A program made the position numbers and the translations under genes. Shown one piece after another: positions 22,701 through 34,344 of a stretch of DNA of 64,000 bases. Source of the stretch: Amphiduros pacificus (Eukaryota > Annelida > Polychaeta > Phyllodocida > Hesionidae); assembly GCA_949316495.1 (NCBI GenBank), contig OX439004.1, positions 12,808,536-12,872,535 on the forward strand, read 5' to 3'. Every line of letters starts with the position of its first letter. Position 1 is the stretch's first letter. Below the pieces are notes generated by a model. It saw only the letters and a list, made by a program, of their open reading frames with translations. It was not told where the DNA came from and did not search any database.

Positions 22701-24975
22701 ACAGGCCGATTGCGAGTTGCCATCTTACCCCATTGTTAAAAACATACCGGAAGTGCCCAAAAAATTCTCTATGATACAATCATTAAAAAATGTGATAATA
22801 AATTTATATTTTCCCTTCACAATAGGTCCTCAAATTAGGTCGATAAACCATTGTAAAGAAGAGTAATAAATTTATAATGCAAATCTAGTGCTACCTGTTA
22901 CAATTTTAAAAGAAAGAAGCCATACCGTTGTTTACACACTTGCAAAATGGATTTTTCATAAAATTTTAGAATTAATATTATTCTTCACAAGAAGATTCTA
23001 ATTTATATATGTGAATATATTCATATGTATTTTTTATATATATTTGTATATATTTTTATGTGAATATATCTATATATATTTTAAACATTTCAAAACTCTT
23101 TGGCATTCTTCATTTGTAATTTTCTATTGGAAATTTAAATTTGACATTAAACCTGATGACTTCAAAGCACCCAGTCCCGAATTTCTATGTTAATATGTCT
23201 TGAAATTTGCTGAATACTTTGTTATGAGAGATCAAGATTGAATAGTACAAAAACATTGCATGTAATATTTATTGCTGAGTGACTACAATTCCAGGAGGGT
23301 CGGCACTGTGGTGACACCTACCGGTAAATAACTAATAGGAATGGCATGCGATGTAATTGAAAAAATAGTTTGATTTTAACAGTTTAATCCAGTGTTTTGT
23401 GACCCAAATGCATGCGCATGTCTAATAACCGGTTGTGTGTGGTTAGCAGTTATTTATATCGCTTGTTGATTATTAACATATCATAAGTAGTCCGTTTTGT
23501 CTGAGAGCAATATAAATTATTGCTCTCAGGTTTTGTGTAGTTCTATATCTACAGCTTTTAACACTTCATTTACCATTTCCTCTCTCGCGAGAAGAAGTTA
23601 TTGTAATAATTCATCATCAAATAATCACTAATTATTCACCAGTTGAAAGATGATACAAATAAACAATAAGAATCATCATGAGTAGGAGATGAATTCCATT
23701 AGTAAAAAGACCATATAAATTTAATGCAGCATTTGATTTTTATTATTCATTTGCTCTCGTCAACTGTCTTTTACATCTTTTTTATTTTATTGATTCCAAA
23801 AACAAATCGAATTGTCTCATTTCTCCCCATATTCTTTTATATTGTATTGTTCCTCCCACTGCTTCTTCCTACAAAGAGACTAGTTATTGTTCAGAGGATG
23901 TTCTATTTGTAGCTACTCTTTTCTAAATTTTGATTCTTACAACCCTTTAGAGTCTACAAGTCTGCCCACCATTTTATGAGATGAATTCATTTTCAATTTC
24001 TATTCTCCTCAATGCTCTTTATATAAGGAGTGATCACAGAGTGCATATTTTATGGAGGTTTATCTAATGGTAGTACTAACAATGCCATCAGTATGTTTAT
24101 CATACAAATAGTAATCATAAGCTGCATGCCAGTGTACTAACTGTGTGAAAATCTTCTAATTTACAGTGAATGAAAAAGAAAGACAAAAAATGAGTAATGA
24201 GGGAAAGAACAGGTGATGTGACAAATACTAGCGTAGTTCGCTCATAGTCCCGTAGAAAATGTACTCAATTTATCTGTAGAACACGCATTATCTTTTATGT
24301 AATTCATCATGAATATTCATGAATATGTATAAATATAGACTTTGTATTTTAAAAGAGTTTGTCTTTCCATTGTGCATCATTAGAGGTTATATATCATCCC
24401 TGCTTATCCTTTACACGACCTTGATAGTTATCTATGAATAGGCATATCTTGTGAACTCACATTTCATATTTTCCTTGATTTAATCCTAAATAGATGCAGC
24501 ATATTTATAAAAGAAAGTTTGTTTAAAAGAAAGTTTGTATTAAAAACTGTTTATTATTTAGTAATTGTCATAATAAATACTTTAAAAAAATAAATTATTA
24601 TATTCAAAAACACTAATTGGGAAATAGTTATAACAAAGTTTTCTTCTCATTGCAGGTGACTTTTAGGCGTGTAGGAGATTCGAGTCAGATTTACACCATA
24701 CACACATCCTCCCACAAGTTTCAATTACGATACCTGCTCTCATACTATGTGCATAAAGCAGGGAGGGGATGCGCATAATGATATTATGGAATGAAAAAAA
24801 TATATACACATTATATGACAATATGTTGGGAATCTTTACATTTATATAAAGATATATAAATATATTAAACGAAGATGTTGTCGATGCATGTACTTTTTGT
24901 AGAAATGAGCGCGACCCGGAGAACCTCGTCAAGAGAAAATGGGGCGACATTTTTATGGACACTTTTTGGGGATAA
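16786..24975 (+). CDS. Tandem-CARD adaptor protein, CARD9/CARMA-like (303 aa as modelled)
   Basis: Phase-matched exons are 16786-16991, 19519-19633, 20224-20395, 20953-21056, 22436-22631, 24167-24212 and 24903-24975 (912 nt, stop TAA 24973-24975). Residues 1-68 are a basic, Ala/Lys/His-rich region. CARD1 spans about 72-158 and CARD2 about 172-258. Both have the CARD9-like helices: an R-x-x-x-L-x-x-x-I-D/L-D start, then VRFLDILEQK and VFLDILETK, then YEVFLEVLEEYYPHLY and YDAFLEALGEVYPHIY. Each CARD is followed by an acidic run. The tail (265-303) is charged and ends in a W-rich KRKWGDIFMDTFWG. CARDs assemble by homotypic contact; a signalling-adaptor role in innate immunity or cell death is inferred. 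In-frame TGA at 16783-16785 bounds the start, though Met at 16825 is an alternative. The first exon and the last two are the least certain parts. Confidence 0.68.
17324..17380 (+). repeat. 20-bp tandem repeat, three units
   Basis: ATATATATGAGCCAAGTGG is repeated three times in the first intron of the CARD gene. Confidence 0.85.
17545..17640 (+). repeat. Repeat fragment shared with 26840-26925
   Basis: The words GGAGAATTGACATTG, CAATT-CGGCACTATCTT and TTCCC-TGGTT occur in the same order at 26846-26920. This indicates a diverged dispersed repeat in the first intron of the CARD gene. Confidence 0.5.
21041..21164 (+). repeat. 41-bp tandem triplication of the exon-4 end and its splice donor
   Basis: AATAGGCTACATGACAGTAT starts at 21041, 21082 and 21123. 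The unit covers the last codons of the first half of CARD2 and the donor ACA|GTATGT, so three donors exist at 21057, 21098 and 21139. Only the first keeps the reading frame; use of either later one adds an in-frame TAA. Confidence 0.9.
21360..21425 (+). repeat. Tandem duplication of about 35 bp
   Basis: GGACAGTATATTAATATACA occurs twice, each preceded by a GTGAT or GTCAT context, in the intron between the two CARD2 exons. Confidence 0.7.
22117..22214 (-). mobile_element. tRNA-derived SINE head
   Basis: On the minus strand a Pol III A box (TAGCACAGCTGGTAGAAC, plus-strand 22206-22189) is followed about 55 bp later by a B box (GAGTTCGACTCC, plus-strand 22140-22129). The start GTCCCACACTAGCACAGC resembles a tRNA 5' half with a mismatched acceptor stem, so this is tRNA-derived but not a tRNA gene. 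It lies in a CARD-gene intron, and a diverged relative is at 555-600. Confidence 0.6.
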
Positions 24976-26299
24976 TTAAAAGTAACTTACAACAATTATC
25001 ATTTTTTTTATATATTAACTGTATTTGTGTATTTATATATGTATACGTTGGAATTGTACATAAAGTGACGTGGAACAATGTGTCCAGTTCAGTGGATATC
25101 TGCTACAGAGTTGTTTCTCTCTCCAACTGGTGATCAAGGACTGGTTTTGAAAGGCCGTAGTGTGTTATTATATTTATTTCTCTTTGAAAAGAGTAGGGCA
25201 TCGAGTCTCTGTAACAGGATTTAATTTGACCTGGGGTGGGGAGACTCATAATACTAGTGATGAGGGTTTTGTCAGCAAAGTTGACATATACAATATGAAG
25301 TCAATTTGAACTTTTGGATTATTAAAACGGTAACAATTTTAGCAATTGAAAAATAATTAGCACAGGTCAATTCAAAGTTGATATAGTTTTTGCAACTGTT
25401 GAGGAAAACCCATCATCCCCATCATCTTAATGAAGGATTTTCCCACATTGACGGTTAAATATGCCACGGTAATACTAGTAAGTTCACTTTCCACTTTGGG
25501 TTATAGGATTTTAAAACCCCGATTTCAAAGGTGTCCATTATTTGTGAGGATTCAGGAGGGTCCATAATGCGATTTGGGAAGGGTTTCCAGGCAAATTTGA
25601 CCATCAGCCATCTGCAAAACAAATGACAATAGGTTTGATCTCGGCCATGTACCTATATATAGTATTACTTCATATAAACTAAGGGCATGAAAAATCTTGC
25701 ACCATATTTCTGTTATTCTGATGTTTCAATTTGATAAAAAAAACTAAGGTATATCCTAAGATCTAAAGGATATAATCAATGTTGAGATAGTTCAGCATTT
25801 TTTGAAACCTTCCCTTGTGCTTTCTTGAAATATTTCATGGGGTTGAAATTTGTATTCAAAATAAAGGAGAAAAACATCTCAGTGGTGGAACACCATATAA
25901 GGTTTGGCACTAGGAAATTCTAAAGCCTTTACCCTGTTGCTTACTCTCCTTAGCAGATCCAGGGTTCATACCTGGCTCTGCAAGTATAGACCAGGATTGC
26001 CAGTAGCACCCCCAGTACAAGCTTCTTTTTGCAGCCAATAAGGACAGAGTTTGATATTTTATTTTAGATTTCGTTGTGACTGGAAAGTGAGCACAACAAT
26101 TAGGAGTGAGATATGTATATATGTATTAAATAATTTCGAAACTGATGTAAAACTCCCAAACAACTAGATATATCCATGTACTTTTTCAACCAGATTTTTC
26201 CAATATACCCCCCCCCCCTCCTTGAACTGAAAAGTCTCCATGTTAAATTGTGGAACATTGGAAATTGTATGTACAGTTCTGTTATTGTGCACGACCATG

Positions 26300-27010
26300 T
26301 CCAAGAGCCAACAAATTGCAGAGCTGTATGTTAATTGTATGCAAATGTGAGGAAAATTAAAGTATTCCCCCATTTGATGCCAATTGTTGCAGAGGTAGTA
26401 TGCCATGCAGAGTACCAGTTGCTCAGAATATTTGTAAAAAAAAAACCATTGTCACACCCAACCGAGCAAAGGACTGAAAGTATTCTGTGCGACAACTTAT
26501 TTCAATAATTCACTCAACAGGATCAGACTTCAGATTTTTGTAAAAGTGCTTAGATTTGGGCAGAAATCTGGATCAATGGAAGGCCAGGGCAAGTTCTGAA
26601 ACCGATCTATGGATTGGAAGGTACAGAACAAAAATGCAGGTCATTGAAGCAAAATTAACAAATTTATGCATGGATCAAAAACTACCTCATCCAAGATTGG
26701 GATATCAGTTGTATTGGCGGATTGCCCATCTCCAAGTTTCCCCCATTGAAAAGTACACATCTGAACTACACAACATACCAGAACCAGAACTGTACTACTC
26801 TTATATATTTAATCATGGACAAGGGAGACCAGCAAGGAGCCTATACGAGAAGGGAGAATTGACATTGATCAAACAATTGCGGCACTATCTTAACTTTTCA
26901 TATTCCCGTGGTTCATATAATACAAGCACATCCTGCTTTAAGCTGGCAATTGAGCAATCCGTCTTTCTGGCAGATCTGTGAAACTTAATTTACCCTGAAC
27001 CCAATTGTAC
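26300..27010 (+). repeat. Old dispersed repeat carrying a 141-codon open frame (26556-26981)
   Basis: The interior shares blocks with 17545-17640, and 26290-26360 shares CATG-C-GAGCCAA and CAAATT-CAGAGCTAT blocks with 36815-36860. The frame beginning MGRNLDQWKARASSETDLW has no domain that I recognise, no nearby splice signals and no coding-like composition. I treat it as repeat sequence, though a small unknown gene is not excluded. Confidence 0.35.
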
Positions 27011-27370
27011 CAGAATGTATCTTTTTAAGTTTAGTTCATAATTGCCATGCATTTGCCATCTAATGGGACGAAGGAAGATTATCTGCAAAACAGAACGCAT
27101 ACACTTGTAAATCAAAACCTAATGAAACGAAAATGTATTTTTAATGTTTTATTTACAAACATTACACTCAATTCGCTATGGACAGAATTAACAATTAATT
27201 GAGATATTAGAATTTCTCTTCAATTGATCATACCACCTTTGTACGTGATTAGTGTGAAAGATAAGATTGCCAATAAAAAGGCCAGTTCACACAAATGTCC
27301 AGAACATATTGGATATGCAAGTGCTTCAATGGAATGTTCTGGAAGACTATTTATCCCAATGCGAGGTAGC

Positions 27371-27376
27371 TTTATT
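27371..27376 (-). promoter_or_regulatory. Poly(A) signal AATAAA of the GST gene
   Basis: TTTATT on the plus strand gives AATAAA on the minus strand, 14 nt past the GST stop codon. Confidence 0.5.
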
Positions 27377-27389
27377 TCGACTTCATGCC

Positions 27390-30300
27390 TCACAGGTCTG
27401 TAACCGGCCTCTTCTTCAGCCACTCCGCAATCTTCGGATGACCCTCCACCCTTTGAGTCAGGGCCTTGAGCTTCGGGAATTTGTCAAAAGGTGGCGCCAC
27501 CTTGACTCCATCGGGTACCCAGGACACCCAATGGGTAAATAGGATGTCGCACCAGGTAATTTTATCCCCCACAAAGTACCCATCACCTCCCTTGTTAGCT
27601 GTCAACTGCGCTTCCAAATATTTGAAGATGGCTGGTAGCTGTTCCTCGTCGAACGTTTTGACCCGTTCGGCTTTCTTCGCCTCGTCCTTTTCCCGGCGGA
27701 TGAGCACGGAGTTGCGGACGATCTGGTCCTCCACGGCGTCGGCAATCATGTCCACCTTGCACTGGTCGAGCAGGGACTCACCGGCGTACCCCCACTGCCG
27801 GGCCAGGTAGCGGATCATCGCGTGACTCTCAGATAACTTGATTTTTGTCTTGTCGTCCTCGATCACCAGGAAGGGACACTTTCCAAGGGGAGATTCTGTC
27901 ATAAAATAGAGAAAATACATCAGCCTTCAAGTTCCTGCTAATTTCTAGTTATAATTAGCTCCTCTGCACAGAGAGGTGCACGACTTAAAGCATTCATGAA
28001 ATGAGGTTTTCAAGCAATTTTTCATTGCATAATATAAATGTTTATACCCTAAACTTTGCGATCAAAAGTTATTACCCATCATATTTCCCCTACATATATT
28101 TCTGTGCCATTTGAAAGTGGACGAGTCTTCTGCTAAAATCCAAATCCTCCATTGGACACTCAACTAGCTTTGTTCAGCTGACCAGTGATTGTGCAAACAC
28201 CTGCTTAGTAAAGTCTTTCTAACAGTGGAGCACCCCAAATTGGGACAATGGGAGTGATTTGGCTTACAGAGCCCTGTTTGTCCATTAAGGTTTGTTCAAT
28301 GGTGGAGACCTAACACCCTGACAGACGATAATAGGTCACATGTTGTATACAAGTGGCCACCTATTGGTCAAAAGAGTACTGGCAGTACTTGGCACTTTAA
28401 TCAAAACATAATAGCCATGGTCAATGTATTTTGGTTGATTTCCGTGAGCTAGCTTGCATGCATCACAGGCCTAGTGGCAATATCAAACTTGTTGGCATAA
28501 CAAAATTATCTTTGTGAATTTTGAGTCTAGGATCAATCTTTAATCAAAAACTCTTATATTTATATCGGTCTAAATTCTTTTTCGGGTTTGCTTCCTCTTG
28601 AAAGAAGAGTGCGAGAAATGTAGAGCACGAAGAGACCGTCTGGAACTACTTAAATAATGTCCGACTGCTCGTGTTAATTATGAAGTTATTGCGTTTTACT
28701 TTTGACATTTTCTGTCTAGATATGAAGTTGTACCGTTTCTGAACTACTGATTTTCAGTATAAGATTTGTGATTTTAGTATCCAATTAAAGGCGACAACTA
28801 TTTAATTATACGCGACAGATTATGCGAGTTACCATTGTGGTCTTTCACACGATTCTCGGTTAATGGTACGATTTTGTCTACAGCTTTTAAACCAGTGATA
28901 AATGTTATAATATAGACTATCATAACATAATGTATACTATTTTGATCAGAGACAACGAGGGCTAATGTGATTAAGCCAGTTATTTGTGTAGATGCATTCG
29001 ATTCGAACTCGTGATCTTAGTTTCCGAGCGGGGTTGCACATGCTAGTCAATGACGTCTATGATGTCTGATTTTCAAAAAGAGAAAATATAAATCATTTTT
29101 CAAAAAGGAGACCACAAATTCTTTTTTTCTCAAATAAAAAAGACTTGTTATACGATATAAGGAACACTGTCCTTCAGTGATCTGAATCACATATCTGCCA
29201 AGCAAATGTACTGGGGTTTACTGTTTGGTTACATTAAAATAACACATCAAATTATAAAAAGTTTTGATTAAAAATATACCATAACTACGTGAAAGACAGA
29301 TTTCCTTTTGGTAGCATAGAAAACGTGGCATTTTTTGTTGGAATCTTTCATACTTTTAGTGAAAGTGGCATTAAATTAATTTCATCCGACCCATGAGACA
29401 CCATGGATTTGACCAAGTGAAACTATCCATTTTCTGATGAGCAATATCACGAATCAGAATGTCTAGGAAACTCGTTTCAAATGTAACACATTAATGTTGG
29501 ATTAAATATGTTATCTGTTGACCAAAAACACTGTTTTACGCAGTAATTTATTGAGGGTAGTTAAAGAGGAGTGCAATTAAATACTTCTCGTCAAGGGACG
29601 AGGGGAATCCATACTTTTTCTATAAATGAGGTACAGTGAACGGAAGAAAATTCCATATGGCATGGATGTGATTGGTCCAGATCCATGTCGCATGGACCTG
29701 ATAAAATCCATGTGCATTGATAGAATCCCAATAGGAGTAAATCAAATTTGTTGCACAACATTATCATTTAGAAATAACATTTTCAACTTATCTGAAAAGT
29801 TTTCCTTTTTAGAATCAGTAACTACTTTGCCCAATACTTGGTGTAAGTTAAATTTAAAGTAAATAATTAAAAATGCTGCATTCCCGATTCTGGGCTTCAG
29901 TTTGAAATACTGTGCTAAATGTCCAATGTTAAGAAGGGCAAGAGTGTTTTTAATCCTCATCTGATGAAAACCGTTGTTACAGCCACAGAGTGGCAGCTTG
30001 GCTTTTATAGTGTCCCAGCGTGAACAGCAGGCTCAAATAATTATATCACATTTACAACAGCTCCATGAAAACGTTTTCTATCCCAGGAAGTTTGGGGTAT
30101 AAACATTTATATGATGCAAAGAAAAAGGTCTTGAAAATCTCATGAATAATTTAGATTTCCCTCTTATTACCACCCGTGTATTTTGGCGCCAGTTTCATGT
30201 GCTCATTCTTCTAATTCACAACAAAATGATAGAAATATTATATTTAATATCATTTGACATATGTAATGTGAAATTGGTAGATAATATTTTTAACTATGAG

Positions 30301-31024
30301 AAAAATAAGTACATTAGCGAGCGCAAACTACGGTCACCCATAGACAACACGTGCACAGGTTTCTCTTTTCGGGAAAAAAAGGTAACTTTCAGGTCGCACT
30401 TTATTTAATTCTGACAAGACTTTCAGAAAGAATTTTGATTGTGTAGAATTAACAAGGTATGGTATGATAGGATACAAAATATACAAAAAGCTGGGACAAT
30501 AGTTCTTTCATTTGAAATTTAAAGAGTAAAATTTTAACTCACTATCTACAGTCTGATAATTGCTCATTCTCCCCACTGACATTGGTTTGGAGTTGCAAGG
30601 TTAAAATGTTCGCATGGTTCAATTTGAGGTCAATATATCTATCCTGCAATTGTACGGGTGCCGGAGTATAGTTTGCACTATTAGGATTTATGCATTCATT
30701 TCTCTTTATTTTACCTTAAAAATGTTACACTACCTCGAAGTAAAAAGTTGTCGCCAAAAATAATTTATACAAATCACTCCGGCACCCGACAAAACGCAAG
30801 GACCTCATACAAAAGTAACTATCTCCTAAACGACCTTATATTCATTAAGATTATTTTTTTAAGGAAGACGTTATAATTCACGGACCTTTGATGATGCCTC
30901 CGTCCCACTCTGGTTTCTCAAAACGGATATCTTCCCAGTCAGCTCCGCCCAGGTGAAGCATCTGACGGACAGTCTCCCCGCGGCCACGCCCTCCGAAGTA
31001 GTACAACGTGTATTTGGCAGGCAT
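27390..31024 (-). CDS. Sigma-class glutathione S-transferase (HPGDS-like), 214 aa
   Basis: Exon 1 is 31024-30886 and exon 2 is 27895-27390, joined in phase 1 (645 nt, 214 aa). The protein conjugates glutathione to electrophiles in the cytosol; some sigma enzymes isomerise prostaglandin H2. The N-terminal thioredoxin-like domain starts MPAKYTLYYFGGRGRGETVR, with the likely catalytic Tyr9 and the sigma-type RGRxE. PLGKCPFL (49-56) carries the cis-Pro turn, and E69-S70 in LSESHAMIRYLAR should hold the glutamyl group of glutathione. The all-helical C-terminal domain follows (about 85-214), including the KITWCDILF helix N-cap region. The length is typical. The donor is GTCCGT, weak but giving a perfect family join. 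The 3-kb intron holds MITE copies. E at 69 replaces the more usual Q. Confidence 0.92.
27984..28475 (+). mobile_element. MITE-like element, AAAGCATTCATGAAA family (3' truncated)
   Basis: It starts CTTAAAGCATTCATGAAATG and follows the copies at 34345 and 54322 for about 490 bp. It loses the right end after GCATCACAGGCC. It is in the GST intron. Its central CTCF-like palindrome is damaged here (CCACCTATTGGTC). Confidence 0.75.
28960..29055 (-). repeat. Possible degenerate tRNA-like/SINE sequence
   Basis: On the minus strand GAGTTCGAATCGAATGC fits a B box, but the matching A box is poor. It is a weak call in the GST intron. Confidence 0.25.
30078..30147 (-). mobile_element. Fragment of the AAAGCATTCATGAAA MITE family
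   Basis: GTTTGGGGTATAAACATTTA and TCTTGAAAATCTCATGAAT match the right end of the copy at 11666-12173. The outermost bases are lost. Confidence 0.5.
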
Positions 31025-31102
31025 TCTCGCTAGCTAGCTATTTCCTCAAAGCACTGGTCTCAACTTGCCTCCAGTTCTGAATGGTCTTCTCAGTTCTCCT
31101 GG

Positions 31103-31111
31103 CTTTATATA
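31103..31111 (-). promoter_or_regulatory. TATA box of the GST gene
   Basis: TATATAAAG on the minus strand lies 79 nt upstream of the GST start codon, so transcription would begin near 31075, leaving a 5' UTR of about 50 nt. Confidence 0.6.
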
Positions 31112-31127
31112 CTCACTGGGTTAGGCT

Positions 31128-31141
31128 CACGTGATCACGTG
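31128..31141. promoter_or_regulatory. Paired E-box palindrome upstream of GST
   Basis: CACGTGATCACGTG is a perfect 14-bp palindrome with two CACGTG E-boxes (31128-31133 and 31136-31141), 17 bp beyond the TATA box. CACGTG is bound by bHLH-ZIP factors such as USF, MITF/TFE and MYC-MAX; which one acts here is unknown. Confidence 0.5.
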
Positions 31142-33737
31142 TTCTCGCCCATGAGCTTGCTGTTAAACTCACCCTTAGTACTCGGAGGGGCGTGGTTGTC
31201 ATTGGTCACAAGGGGTCACTTCCACATAAACTTTGTCCCTGATTCACCAGTCTAAATATCTCTATCAATGAAGCAGAGTTCATACAATTTTTACTGATTT
31301 TGTTTCCTATAAAATGAATGATCTCAAACACTAAAACGAAATGAAATTAATCATCAAATTATAAAATGAAACCAAACACTTGTGATAAGAAACTTGTTTG
31401 GGAAACACACCCCATGAACAACGCGCCCATGTACATTGTTATTCAGATCTGCAGAGCCTGCCGATGTGTAATCAGATTACCGGGAGTTCTCATGAGGCGA
31501 AATATACATCATTGCTCATTTCATCCGAGTTTGCGCCTTCACAGAAGATTCTATGTTGAAAAGTTTCAACTTACTTCACTTGTTTAAAAATTCCTCCCAG
31601 TCATTTCATGCATGTTTGTACTGGTACTAAATGTCATGATAAGTTATGAATACTGAACCCATCAGCATGCTTCAATCAGCAAATCAAAAAAATATCATTA
31701 AAGATTGTCTTAGCGTTCTCAATCAATTATGTTAAAATCTCACCCTCTTCATTCATGTGTCACTGACCGTTTTTTGTTATCAATATCTAGAAACTTATTT
31801 GTTTTATTGAATTCTCCTCTTGCATAGGTTATCAGAAGAAGAAAGAGGAAAAATATTGGACAGATGAATGAAAGGCCATACCCCCCCAAAACAGGACTTC
31901 TCTCTCATATTAATCCCTGCGTCAATGACAAAAGGTTGTCTGCAAGTCATGTCTGTTCATTAACTTTATCCTCTGCACTGATTGGTGAAATAATAATATG
32001 GAATTCACAATAGAACTGACATCAAATTGTTATGAAATTCACAACATGATTGACATCAAATTGATATAGGATTTACAATAGAATTGGAAATCTATACAGG
32101 ATTCACAATAGAACTGACATCAAATTGTTATGGGATTCACCATACGATTGCCATCTTTTTGCCGTGAGATTACCGACTAGACTCAATACTCAGTGACATT
32201 GCCATTTCAGAAGATTGCCATCTCATATACATGACATTCTCAACTAGATGCGATCTCATTCTGACTCACATGTTGAAATCGGAAAGTCATCAAAACAGTC
32301 AATGTATGCTGAGAGCAATTATGTTGCTCTCAGATATATGACACATTGAGTATTGTATCAATTGAAAACCGATCTGTATTAACCAACATCTGTATTACTG
32401 ATAATAAATTATACCCTCTTAAACAGGACTTCTCTCTCATATCAGTCCCTTCTGCAATGATAGCAATGTGCGCACAGGGTCTGCGGTAGGTCATGACCAA
32501 TCATAAAAATGTGTTGGTGAAGTGATTTGATACATGATTATTAATATAGATTCTGCTTTGTACTGATTGGCGAGGGTCTCGGAAAGCCAAGTGATCGGTC
32601 AACCAAGTGATCACAGGTCATGACCCGAGGCTGGTCAATTCTGATATCATGATATCTTGGTGAGACATGGAATTCCAAATTTCGAAAACACCAATATAGG
32701 GCATTGTAATTCTACTGATGAAATGCAGAGTATGAAAAGACACATTTACTTCAGTTACAAATTAAAATAATTTTTAGGATGAAAAAAAAACTGTTCATAA
32801 ATGAGCATCATAAATCAAACAACACGTTAATGAATTTACCATTCAGCGTGATCTGATTTGAAAGGAAACTTTTACAGTGATGCGTCAAAACAGATAATAA
32901 CTGGATAATTGATACACAACATCCGGTTCACTAATAAGCTTGATTCAGGACATTAGAAAGTTTAACGTTAGGGGGAACAGGGACACTTCATACAGAGGAT
33001 CATAGCTGTGTTGTTGATTGTTGCTCAGTTACCAAAAGGTATATATGATGTCACTATTTCATTGATGAATAGCCACAGCACCACTATGACGTCATTACTC
33101 CTTGAACTACAAGAAATAGTGCACCTTTGTAACATACCAAAGTAAGCTAAATAGGTTACATATTTCTGTCCAGAGGGGATCAATGTTGATATATACACAT
33201 TAAAACATAATTTAGTGATCTTTTATGACTATTCCATTAGCCAGTAGCTGCTGTGTTCGATCTCATCACTGCCCAGTGATACAAAAAAAGAAGTAAACAA
33301 AATATCATATTTCTCAAAATTTCAAATGCTTTTTATGACAAAATTGAGAAGTTTTGCAAGTTTACTTATCAACATTTAAGAACAGATGTACTCCAAATAT
33401 TATTCTACTTAATTTAAATAGAGGGAATTTTGATTTACCCCTAAGAGACTAGGCTATCTAAATTTTGTTGATTGGCTGGACTATCCAATTTTTTTCTGGA
33501 CTAGTGTATCTATATACTTATTTGATAAATTATATAACCATGGTCGTTCATTGTACTCAATGAAGTGCTGAGGTAAAAAGTTCAGTCTGACGTCATTATC
33601 ATGATTACATTGTAACAAAGTTGCAGCCCAAAGGAATGTTACTAAATGACGTCATTAAGCCAGAACAATAGGGATGTCAACGTTCCTCCCGTCTGTTATG
33701 GGTGGTGGACATTGCCATCCTTTCCGTCTGTTAGGGG
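31142..33737. other. Non-coding, repeat-containing stretch
   Basis: I see no gene. Repeated phrases include AACAGGACTTCTCTCTCATAT (31890 and 32424), a degenerate 40-bp repeat near 32000-32160, and a 25-bp hairpin at 32311-32335. Confidence 0.5.
32000..32160 (+). repeat. Degenerate tandem repeat with unit about 40 bp
   Basis: ATTCACAATAGAACTGACATC and diverged forms (TTCACAACATGATTGACATC, TTTACAATAGAATTGGAAATC) recur four or five times. Confidence 0.65.
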
Positions 33738-34012
33738 TTAATGGTCTATATTTTGAGATACCTTTCTTCAAATTCAAGTCAAAAATTACCAAATGGTGTC
33801 AAAAATTTACATTTATTTGAATCATTGTATCTACAAAAACAAAAATTACTTTTATTATCATAAGACATCTTCTAAAATTCTGTCCATTTAAACTAAATAA
33901 CATCATTCAAGCTAAAGATTAATGCCTTAGTTCTGTAGATTTCTAGTGTAGTTATTCCCAAAAATGTTTTTCAAGTAAGCTCTATCCCTTCTTTAATCGT
34001 TACCAAAAAAAA
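33738..34012 (+). repeat. Single-copy relative of the array spacer (no MITE)
   Basis: From ATATTTTGAGATACC to AATCG-TACCAAAAAA this matches the spacer at 38880-39156 (and its copies) with scattered differences. Similarity stops close to where the array copies carry the TA-flanked foldback element. This suggests that the spacer is an older dispersed repeat. Confidence 0.8.
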
Positions 34013-34344
34013 AAATCTTTTTCTGATTTTTACTTTAACTGTTAATCTAAAATGATTAAAAATGATAAAATCTTAAAAACCAATTAAAAATCAAATCAAA
34101 AGAGAAATCCATCCCTAAGCATTTGATACATTAAAGTCTGAAATTCGTTTTGTAGTTATTTTCATACAAAGCTATTATCTTTCACCATTTTTTTGGGCTC
34201 AAAAGACTTTTTTGGTGGGAAAAACAAACTTTAGAAGACACTGTTCCCCCTTACGCTAAAAGAAAGCAATCATGAATTAATTTTTATGTTTGTCCAAAAA
34301 TATCACATAACGAATACAGATTACAATTGAAAGGAACATAAACT

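Larger units (their letters stand above)
24976..27389. other. Intergenic between CARD gene and GST
   Basis: A C-rich run at 26211-26220 and the repeat-associated 141-codon frame at 26556-26981 are the only distinct features. Otherwise I see AT-rich sequence with no recognisable gene. A third terminal-exon option for the CARD gene at 24656 lies just before this stretch. Confidence 0.5.
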
